Shown here: in pieces, positions 1 to 5,693 of the stretch
Layout of the letters: each line of letters starts with the position of its first letter
Position numbering within the stretch: the first letter of the stretch is position 1
Program-made: the position numbers and the translations under genes
The notes under the pieces: generated by a model
The model's input: the letters and a program-made list of their open reading frames with translations, nothing else
Databases searched by the model: none
Told to the model about the DNA's origin: nothing
Source: Nitrospirota bacterium
Lineage (GTDB): Bacteria > Nitrospirota_A > Leptospirillia > Leptospirillales > Leptospirillaceae
Assembly (NCBI GenBank): GCA_021838765.1
Contig: JAKCCY010000125.1
Coordinates: 1 to 7,696, forward strand
DNA length: 7,696 bases
Reading direction: 5' to 3'

Positions 1-929
1 ATCTGGGAAGCGTGCGGGACGTCTATATGGCCCAGCGCTATCTCGACATCGTGAGAGACCAGCTCCGGCGGGAAGTCTTCTTCCGGATCACCGTGGCCGA
101 GATCGATCTGTCCGACTCCAACGCCTACGGCATCAACTGGTCCGCCATGGCGAAAGGCATCTTCAACTCGACCCTTTCCTTGACAAGCGGAGCGGCATCC
201 AATGCGGGCCTCGCCGCAACCGGAGGCGTGGCGACTCCCTACGGGGCTACGTTCGGACAGGCCGCCGTCATCTCCGCCCTCGACACCATCGGACGGGTCC
301 ATGTCCTGAACCAGCCCTATGTCGGCACCGTCAGCGGCCAGCCGGTTTCGCTCAACGCCACGACCAACATCCCCTACCTCCAGGGAGAATACCCGTTTTT
401 TGCGGGAGGACTGTCTTCGGCGACCGAAACGATTCCCCAGATCGCCTATGCCGCCGTCGGGGTCAATCTCGAAGTGACGCCCACTCTGGAAGGCGACCAG
501 ATCCACCTCCATGGAACGGTCGTCGTCAATACCCTCCAGCAGATGGTGACGATCAACATCAAAAATATCGGCGAATTCCAGAATCCGGAGATCAACACGC
601 GCTCCGAAACCACCGAAATCACGGCGAAAGACGGCCAGACCATCGTCATCGGCGGCCTTATGGCCAATACCAAAAACAAGCAGTTCTGGACGGTTCCTTT
701 CCTGGGATCGATCCCCGGCCTCAAATGGCTCTTTTCCGGATACAACTATCAGAAACAGGTCACGGAACTCGCGATCCTCATCACGCCGGAGATCCGGAAG
801 ACGCCCCGGCTTGACGCTCCGGAGACGAAGGAACTGATGAACCCGGGGGGACTCTTCTACAAAAAATCCTTGCCCGGCTCCTCCCCTCTCTCTGTCCCGT
901 CTGCCCCGTCCATTCCGGGGTACAAGTAA
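1..929 (+). CDS. Secretin, type IVB pilus PilN-like (5' end outside window)
   Basis: Outer-membrane secretin that would form the multimeric gate through which a pilus or substrate leaves the cell. The frame is open to the left edge (complete codons from base 3), so the signal peptide and N-domains lie upstream; the GTG at 12 is merely an internal codon. The visible part is the C-terminal secretin domain. It starts with a segment reading VFFRITVAEIDLSDSNAYGI, typical of PilN/BfpB-type secretins, and contains the family signature VPFLGSIPGLKWLF (bases 693-734) followed by TELAILITPEI ending near 794. After this comes a Pro/Ser-rich tail of about 40 residues ending in PSIPGYK, which could be a pilotin-binding or linker tail (inference). 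One base separates its stop from the next small ORF. The family call is strong. The IVB rather than GspD subtype rests on resemblance and on the neighbouring ATPase and transglycosylase. Confidence 0.9.
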   Translation, partial: LGSVRDVYMAQRYLDIVRDQLRREVFFRITVAEIDLSDSNAYGINWSAMAKGIFNSTLSLTSGAASNAGLAATGGVATPYGATFGQAAVISALDTIGRVHVLNQPYVGTVSGQPVSLNATTNIPYLQGEYPFFAGGLSSATETIPQIAYAAVGVNLEVTPTLEGDQIHLHGTVVVNTLQQMVTINIKNIGEFQNPEINTRSETTEITAKDGQTIVIGGLMANTKNKQFWTVPFLGSIPGLKWLFSGYNYQKQVTELAILITPEIRKTPRLDAPETKELMNPGGLFYKKSLPGSSPLSVPSAPSIPGYK

Positions 930-930
930 G

Positions 931-1104
931 ATGCCCCTCGCGCCGAAAGAAGACTCGACCGGCATCAAGATTCCAACGGGTCCCCCGCGCCCTCCGCTCA
1001 TTGTCCTGATCGGAGAGGCGGAACGGGCCCTGGCCCGTTTCGTCGAAGACCTTCGGACAATCCGGGACAACATTGAGAGCAAAAGAAAAGGAGTCCCTCT
1101 GTGA
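931..1104 (+). CDS. Small hypothetical protein, 57 aa, between secretin and ATPase
   Basis: ATG-initiated frame starting one base after the secretin stop and ending in TGA at 1102-1104, overlapping the GTG start of the ATPase gene (GTGA, 4 bases). It fills the gap between the two pilus genes exactly, as expected of a translationally coupled operon member. The N-terminal half is Pro-rich (IPTGPPRPPLIVLIG), and the second half is a charged amphipathic helix (EAERALARFVEDLRTIRDNI) ending in a basic stretch ESKRKG. No signal peptide or full membrane segment is visible. Codon use matches the flanking genes. I do not recognise a family. In R64-like clusters this slot is occupied by PilO and PilP, but this product is far shorter than either and I see no homology. 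No strong Shine-Dalgarno precedes the ATG, so coupling to the secretin would be needed. Confidence 0.6.
   Translation: MPLAPKEDSTGIKIPTGPPRPPLIVLIGEAERALARFVEDLRTIRDNIESKRKGVPL
1086..1093 (+). promoter_or_regulatory. Ribosome binding site for the ATPase gene
   Basis: AAAAGGAG, a near-perfect Shine-Dalgarno sequence, lies 7 bases before the GTG at 1101 and inside the 3' end of the 57-residue ORF. It decides the start of the ATPase in favour of GTG 1101. Confidence 0.8.
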
Positions 1105-3836
1105 CGACCGGAACCTCTTCTCTCAAGGGAAAAAACCTGTCGGAGATCTTCGAAAGCGCCGGTTTCCTGACGAAAGACCAATCGGCCCAGCTCGCCTCAG
1201 AATCTCGGGCTTCGGGACTGAAAATCGCGGAGGCCGCTCTGGAGTTCGGGTTCCTCTCCGAAGAGAAACTCGTGCAGGCAATCTCCCTCCAGAGCGGATT
1301 CCCTGCCATGACGCCGGAGGCGCTCGATCCGCTCATTCACAGGGAGCGTCTTTTCGAGCATCGGGACGTTTTCTTCCGCTACACGGCCATTCCGCTGTCG
1401 AACGGCCGGATCGTGCTTCCCGATGCCCAGGCGATCCCCCAGATCGCCAGGGATCTGGGAGTGGACTCATTCTCGACATCGAAGTGGTGTCTCGGACCCC
1501 GAACCTATCTCGGCTTTCGCCTGACCGATCTTTTGGGACTTTCCCAGGTCGACCGCCTGGGGGCTCTCAAGAACGCCTTTTTTCAGAACCCCTCCCCTCC
1601 TCCGCCGCGTCTTCTCGAAATCCTTCTCGAAACCGCCTGGGGACTAAAGGCTTCCGACATCCACATCGAACCCTTCGACCGCTTCACGCGAATCCGGGCC
1701 CGGGTCGAAGGACATCTGCGCTTCTGGGCCTCGGTCCCCAGAGAACAGTTCGAACCGGTCGGAAATCTCGTCCGAACCCAGGCGGGACTCACCAACCGGT
1801 CGATGATGAAGTCGCACGACGGGGAGTTCACCTTCCTCTCCGGACGGACGGAAATTCCGGTCAGGCTCTCCCTTATCCCCACGATCTACCGGCAGTTTTC
1901 CATGGTTCTCCGGCTTCTCGGATCGGGACCTGGCGCCTCGATCGTTCCGGAGATTCTGGGATATTCGGAAAAAACCCTCGCGCGGATCCGGACGGTCGTC
2001 GACCAGGCATCCGGAATCACATTCTTCACCGGACCGACAGGATGCCATGCCAAAGGCACGAAAATTCTCATGGCAGACGGGACCGTGACGAAAGTGGAGG
2101 ACATCCGGGTTGGAGAGCAGGTGATGGGACCGGATTCCCGGCCAAGAACGGTTCTTTGTCTTCACCGGGGAGAAGGTCGGATGGTCCGGATCGTTCCGAA
2201 CAAAGGAGAACCGTTCGTTGTGAACGACGATCACATCCTGGCCCTTAGACGAACCTCCGACGGATCCTCTCTCGATGGTAGGATCCTCTGTCTCCCTGTC
2301 GGGGAATACGAGACAAAATCTAGGACATTCAAGCATCTCCACAAACTCTGGAGATCTATTTGTGACTTTCCGGAAAAGAATCTACCAATATCGCCTTATC
2401 TCCTCGGAGTCTACTTGGGAGACGGGTGTTCTTCACGCACTAATAACAGGACTCCTGTGATAACGAACCCAACACTAGAAATATTGGCTTCGGTGGAAGA
2501 AGAACTTCATAAAACCCCCGGAATGACGATCAGCATTTCCAGAAAGGGGGAACCCACCCAATCCTATCGATTAAAAAGGATAGAAGGGGAATCTGAAAAT
2601 GAGTTCGTCCAACGGTTGAAAACACTTGGACTTTTCGGACTAAAATCCGGGGAAAAGTTCATCCCGTTTGAATATAAAACTGCTTCTGTTAACCAACGGC
2701 TTGACCTTCTGGCGGGGTTATTGGATACGGATGGACACTTGAGCGGCGGCGTTTACGACTACATCACCAAGTCGGAACGATTGGCGGAAGATGTGGTATT
2801 TCTCGCCAGAAGTCTCGGATTCGCTGCCTATTCTCATTCTTGCAATAAATCCTGTCCCGGAAGATCCGGGACTTTTACGGGAATCTATTTTCGGGTAAGT
2901 CTGTCAGGAAATATGACAAAGATTCCAAATCGTCTTTCTTTGAAACATTGTTCGAATCCAAGACGTCAGAAAAAATCGGTTTTGGTGACAGGATTTCGGA
3001 TCGAGGAGGCCGGATACGGATCGTACTACGGGTTCGAATTGGACGGGGATCATCTCTATCTCACGGCCGATTTTATGGTCCACCACAACTCCGGGAAAAA
3101 TACCTCTCTTCACGCCATTTTCCGTCGCATCCTCGAAAAACATCCGGGGAAGGCCTTCGTGGAGGTCGCGGACCCGATCGAATACCGGCTGGGCCAGGGC
3201 GTCCAGGCCCAGGTCTGGAGATCGGAAACCGATGCCTGGTCCTACGCCGCCGCCCTAAAATCGACGCTCCGCCACGATCCGGACATCATCATGGTGGGAG
3301 AAACGCGGGATGCGGAAACGGCGGCGATCGCGTTCGATGCCGCTCTCACTGGCCATCTCGTACTGTCGACCCTGCACGTGACGGAAGCCGCCGGGGTCTT
3401 CGACCGGATGGCCCGGCTCTCCGTCCCGCCGGCAGACCTTCTGTCGGCCCTCCGGGTCGTGGTCAACCAACGGCTGGTCGGACGCCTCTGCCCCTCGTGC
3501 AAGGTCGATGTTCCAGTCCCCGACATTCCCTGGCTTTTCGATCTGGCGAAGAGACGGGGAATCGGCTCCTTCAAGGACGCAGGTAATCCCTCCTGTCCTG
3601 CATGCGGAGGATTGGGCACGCTCGGCCGGTACGCGGTGGCGGAAACCATGACGATCACGCACGAAGTCCGCCGGACGCTCTCGAAGACGGGGGCCTTCGG
3701 GGCGGTCACCTTCCTCGAAACCTATCGGGAGATCGATCCGGAGTACGAAACCCTTGCGGAAATGCTGGTCGACGATGCCGCCTCCGGAAAGACGGGGCTT
3801 TCCGAAGTCCTTCGGATCGTGGGGACGGTCCTTTGA
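1101..3836 (+). CDS. Type IV pilus/type II secretion assembly ATPase (GspE/PilB/PilQ family) interrupted by an intein
   Basis: Cytoplasmic hexameric ATPase that powers pilus or pseudopilus assembly. The 911-residue precursor contains a 349-residue intein (315-663); the ligated product would be 562 residues, a usual size for the family. Residues about 10-130 resemble the GspE/MshE N-terminal domain. The ASDIHIEP motif is at 184-191. The Walker A loop is split as FFTGPTG (ending at 314) and SGKNTSLHAIF (from 664). The Asp-box region follows (FVEVADPIEY), then Walker B as DPDIIMVGETRD (726-737; E734 the likely catalytic Glu) and the His box TGHLVLSTLH. A zinc-type tetracysteine has C797/C800 and C832/C835. 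The start is GTG with a strong upstream Shine-Dalgarno. The stop overlaps the ATG of the next gene by one base (TGATG). Oddity: the residue after the Walker A Lys is Asn667, where Thr or Ser normally coordinates magnesium. PilQ of R64-type IVB pili is the closest functional guess, based on secretin and transglycosylase neighbours. Confidence 0.93.
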   Translation: MTTGTSSLKGKNLSEIFESAGFLTKDQSAQLASESRASGLKIAEAALEFGFLSEEKLVQAISLQSGFPAMTPEALDPLIHRERLFEHRDVFFRYTAIPLSNGRIVLPDAQAIPQIARDLGVDSFSTSKWCLGPRTYLGFRLTDLLGLSQVDRLGALKNAFFQNPSPPPPRLLEILLETAWGLKASDIHIEPFDRFTRIRARVEGHLRFWASVPREQFEPVGNLVRTQAGLTNRSMMKSHDGEFTFLSGRTEIPVRLSLIPTIYRQFSMVLRLLGSGPGASIVPEILGYSEKTLARIRTVVDQASGITFFTGPTGCHAKGTKILMADGTVTKVEDIRVGEQVMGPDSRPRTVLCLHRGEGRMVRIVPNKGEPFVVNDDHILALRRTSDGSSLDGRILCLPVGEYETKSRTFKHLHKLWRSICDFPEKNLPISPYLLGVYLGDGCSSRTNNRTPVITNPTLEILASVEEELHKTPGMTISISRKGEPTQSYRLKRIEGESENEFVQRLKTLGLFGLKSGEKFIPFEYKTASVNQRLDLLAGLLDTDGHLSGGVYDYITKSERLAEDVVFLARSLGFAAYSHSCNKSCPGRSGTFTGIYFRVSLSGNMTKIPNRLSLKHCSNPRRQKKSVLVTGFRIEEAGYGSYYGFELDGDHLYLTADFMVHHNSGKNTSLHAIFRRILEKHPGKAFVEVADPIEYRLGQGVQAQVWRSETDAWSYAAALKSTLRHDPDIIMVGETRDAETAAIAFDAALTGHLVLSTLHVTEAAGVFDRMARLSVPPADLLSALRVVVNQRLVGRLCPSCKVDVPVPDIPWLFDLAKRRGIGSFKDAGNPSCPACGGLGTLGRYAVAETMTITHEVRRTLSKTGAFGAVTFLETYREIDPEYETLAEMLVDDAASGKTGLSEVLRIVGTVL
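2043..3089 (+). other. Intein with LAGLIDADG endonuclease, in the Walker A loop of the ATPase
   Basis: In-frame protein-splicing element of 349 residues (precursor residues 315-663). Block A begins with Cys315 (CHAKGTKILMADGTVTKVED). Block B is FVVNDDHILAL, with the conserved His at 378 but Asn375 where Thr is usual (TxxH). The C-terminal blocks F and G read YYGFELDGDHLYLTADF and then MVHHN, ending in His662-Asn663. The first C-extein residue is Ser664, a valid nucleophile. Cys1, block B His, penultimate His, terminal Asn and Ser+1 are all present, so self-splicing is expected. Removing it joins GPTG to SGK and restores the P-loop. P-loops of ATPases are known intein insertion hot spots; its occurrence in a pilus/secretion ATPase is the notable part. 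Boundaries are set by these residues and by restoration of the host motif. Confidence 0.95.
2400..2735 (+). other. Homing endonuclease core (LAGLIDADG/DOD type) within the intein
   Basis: Two LAGLIDADG motifs delimit the nuclease core: LLGVYLGDGC (precursor residues 434-443) and LLAGLLDTDG (536-545). Catalytic aspartates Asp441 and Asp544 are both kept, so the enzyme may be active and able to cut intein-less alleles of the ATPase gene at the insertion site. The given span covers motif to motif; the full domain probably extends from about 2300 to 2990. This part is clearly more AT-rich (codons such as AAT, ATA, AAA, TTG) than the splicing domain before it and the host gene around it. Confidence 0.85.
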
Positions 3837-4465
3837 TGGATCCCGCCACGCTTCTGGCCCTCGTCGGACAATGTGCGGGTCCAGAAAATCCCCCGGCTCT
3901 CGTTTATGCCGTCGCAAAGGCCGAATCGGGAGGACACCCCTTTATCATTCGAGACAATACGACGGGAACGGTCCATCGTTTCCATTCCTATTCCGCCGCC
4001 CTCACATTCGTCAAAGCCCATGCCCGACACAGCCTGGACATCGGCCTCATGCAGATCAACACGAAAGCCCACAAGATCCGGCCGGAAAAGGTTCTCGCCC
4101 CCTGCGAGAACGTTCGGGAAGGATCGGAGATTCTGTCCCGGGACCTGGACAGGTCTGGACAGAATCTTCGCGCGGCACTCTGTCTTTACCATCGGGGGAA
4201 GATCAACTGTGGGGACTATCCGGAAAAAGTTCTTGCATTTTTCCCTGGTCAAATCCGGAAGGTGCCCCAAAGGGATGTCAGAATGTTTGCAAAGAAACCT
4301 TCCCGTCTTCATCCTCCCGGGGCGACAATGACCCCGGAAAGAATGGTTCCCGTTTTCGACCTGGCAGATACGCCACCGGAAGGGGATAACTCCGGGGAGA
4401 ATCCGGCCAAAGAACTGGACCCCCAACTCAGAGCCGCCGATGTCGATGTGTGGAGAGGGAGATAA
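3836..4465 (+). CDS. Lytic transglycosylase, VirB1/PilT-like, 209 aa
   Basis: Predicted peptidoglycan lytic transglycosylase that would open the cell wall locally for the pilus or secretion apparatus. The SLT/VirB1 fold shows in YAVAKAESGGHP with catalytic Glu30, then NTTG (41-44), HSLDIGLMQIN (65-75), the ENVREGSEIL helix (91-100) and ALCLYHRGK (114-122), the last aligning with the family YNxG motif but with His for Asn. Residues beyond about 150 form a Pro-rich, probably disordered tail ending in VDVWRGR. I chose ATG 3836 because it overlaps the ATPase stop by one base (TGATG), the domain begins immediately, and the in-frame upstream extension is out-of-frame ATPase sequence with no signal peptide features. 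With this start no Sec signal is visible, unusual for a periplasmic enzyme; export by another route is possible. Last gene of the + operon. Confidence 0.88.
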   Translation: MDPATLLALVGQCAGPENPPALVYAVAKAESGGHPFIIRDNTTGTVHRFHSYSAALTFVKAHARHSLDIGLMQINTKAHKIRPEKVLAPCENVREGSEILSRDLDRSGQNLRAALCLYHRGKINCGDYPEKVLAFFPGQIRKVPQRDVRMFAKKPSRLHPPGATMTPERMVPVFDLADTPPEGDNSGENPAKELDPQLRAADVDVWRGR

Positions 4466-4468
4466 AGA

Positions 4469-5572
4469 CTAAAACGAAGGGATGCTTTCCAAATCTTTGT
4501 AAGAAATACGAATGATTTGATTCTTTCCAAGAAAACGCCCCAGTGCCAATTTTAGAATCGGGAGATTTTTATCAGAGTTGTATTTTTCCCTTTTGATGTA
4601 AAGTTCAGATCCGGAATTGAAAAGGATCAAACCATCGGATATTTTTTGCTGACATTTAGCAGGAACTTCAGAAACGATCTGAACAGGAATATTCCCATAT
4701 CTGGCCCATGAAAAATAAGAATCTGCAAATCGGGACCATAACAATAGCCTTGGATAAATAAAAAACAAAAAAATCACGAACAACCCAATAATAATTAATT
4801 TCTTATCTTTCATATTTTTCAATGTAATCCAGAAAGAAAACACACTAATCATCATAGATATAAAAACACAAGAACCCATCAAAATTAGTTTAGTTTCATA
4901 ATGGTAATTATGCACAAATTTAGATAAAATAATGTAATATATAAAACCTAAAAATCCTCCACCAAACACAGGTAAAATCAATGTAATAATAAATTGGAAG
5001 TATTTTACTCTTATGCCTTCCATAAATTCATAAAGGATTAAACCATTCGAAAGAAACAATATATAAATAATTAATAGTAAATAAAAAAATTTACCATAGA
5101 CGGCAATAGCCACCAAAAATACAATGAATACGAAGGAATAGCATTGATAAGCAATCTCATTCATTAATGTTTTTTTAAGCCACAAAATCGGTTTATCACT
5201 AGAGGAAGCGGGTTCTCCTTTTTCCACTGTCTTATCTACATCTTCGCCTCCATCCCCCCGTGTACATTTAGTCTTTTCCTTTAACTCTAACCCCGATAAT
5301 CCTCCCAAAATTCCTAAGCTTGCTGGTAAAACAAGAACAATAAAAATCGGAATAAAAAACAGCAAAAATGTATTGAATGCGATCTTCGAAAAAACAAGCG
5401 GCATCAAAAATGTCATCTGATGATTTTTGCAGTATGCGAAAATGATAATTGGAGTGGAGATTGCCGACAAAATCGTTCCGGAAAGAAGAGGAAACTGTAA
5501 GAGTTTGATTCCCCCATCAAGATATGTCCAAAGATCGGGCTTTGTATCGGCACTGTTCTCTTTATCGCTCAA
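4469..5572 (-). CDS. Multi-pass membrane protein of unknown function
   Basis: A 367-residue protein from TTG 5572, chosen because AAAGGA sits 6 bases upstream; the frame is open to an in-frame stop at 5629-5627, so a longer form from TTG 5620 (383 residues) is possible but has no comparable ribosome site. Numbered from TTG 5572, hydrophobic segments lie near 24-47, 53-94 (probably two helices), 145-181 (two), 192-217, 228-250 and 258-278, giving about seven to eight membrane helices. A charged loop near 95-130 contains TRGDGGEDVDKTVEKGE. The last 80 or so residues are soluble, with NIPVQIVSEVP and repeated Lys/Leu-rich stretches. I recognise no family. Codon use is strongly AT-rich, unlike the pilus genes it converges on 3 bases away. 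It follows the methyltransferase in the same direction and may share its transcript. Function is unknown; a membrane effector or transport role would be speculation. Confidence 0.75.
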   Translation of the reverse strand: MSDKENSADTKPDLWTYLDGGIKLLQFPLLSGTILSAISTPIIIFAYCKNHQMTFLMPLVFSKIAFNTFLLFFIPIFIVLVLPASLGILGGLSGLELKEKTKCTRGDGGEDVDKTVEKGEPASSSDKPILWLKKTLMNEIAYQCYSFVFIVFLVAIAVYGKFFYLLLIIYILFLSNGLILYEFMEGIRVKYFQFIITLILPVFGGGFLGFIYYIILSKFVHNYHYETKLILMGSCVFISMMISVFSFWITLKNMKDKKLIIIGLFVIFLFFIYPRLLLWSRFADSYFSWARYGNIPVQIVSEVPAKCQQKISDGLILFNSGSELYIKREKYNSDKNLPILKLALGRFLGKNQIIRISYKDLESIPSF

Positions 5573-5651
5573 ATTCCTTCCTTTCCAAAACGATTTTTCC
5601 AGGAACAAAAGATCCCACAAGCTTTTTTACCGGAGCCGAAGAATAAAACAT
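5562..5651 (-). CDS. Possible 29-aa peptide upstream of the membrane protein
   Basis: ATG at 5651 is preceded 7 bases upstream by AAGGA (5663-5659), a well-placed ribosome site. The frame runs to a TAA ending at 5562, overlapping the TTG start of the membrane protein by 11 bases. The peptide begins MFYSSAPVKKLVG and ends VLERKEFER. It is short and basic with no recognised motif. It could be a leader peptide coupling translation to the downstream TTG start, or a chance frame. A second ATG at 5655 in another frame ends exactly in a TTGA overlap but has poorer spacing to the same ribosome site. Confidence 0.3.
   Translation of the reverse strand: MFYSSAPVKKLVGSFVPGKIVLERKEFER
5575..5584 (-). 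promoter_or_regulatory. Ribosome binding site for the membrane protein
   Basis: On the minus strand AAAGGAAGGA is followed by AT and then TTG at 5572. The AAAGGA part lies 6 bases from the start codon. It favours the TTG at 5572 over the upstream TTG at 5620. Confidence 0.6.
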
Positions 5652-5674
5652 TCATCGATCCTTCCGTTTCCGAC

Positions 5675-5689
5675 GATTTTGCGAAAATC
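5675..5689. repeat. Short inverted repeat after the methyltransferase stop
   Basis: GATTTT-GCG-AAAATC, a perfect 6-base inverted repeat with a 3-base spacer, 4 bases beyond the methyltransferase stop codon (5694-5696) in its direction of transcription. No T-run follows on the minus strand, so it is not a standard intrinsic terminator. It could be a weak stem-loop at the mRNA 3' end, an operator for the downstream genes, or chance in AT-rich DNA. Confidence 0.35.
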
Positions 5690-5693
5690 CTCT

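Noticed and set aside
12..14. GTG as the secretin start
   Set aside because: The frame is open to the window edge and the secretin needs N-domains and a signal peptide, so this is an internal codon.
1073..2248. Long + strand open frame (391 codons) overlapping the ATPase 5' part and intein start
   Set aside because: It is out of frame with the ATPase, very rich in Arg/Gly/Pro as expected of a shifted frame in GC-rich coding DNA, and has no recognisable domain.
3602..3835. In-frame upstream extension of the transglycosylase
   Set aside because: The residues are Arg/Gly-rich ATPase overlap with no signal peptide; ATG 3836 fits coupling with the ATPase stop.
3255..3917. Minus-strand open frame of 220 codons opposite the ATPase C-terminal part
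   Set aside because: Composition is that of an antisense shadow; the + strand carries clear Walker B, His box and tetracysteine motifs.
4490..4519. CAAATC ... GATTTG inverted repeat near the convergent gene ends as a terminator
   Set aside because: The stem is only 6 base pairs with an 18-base loop and no T-run, and lies inside the membrane protein gene.
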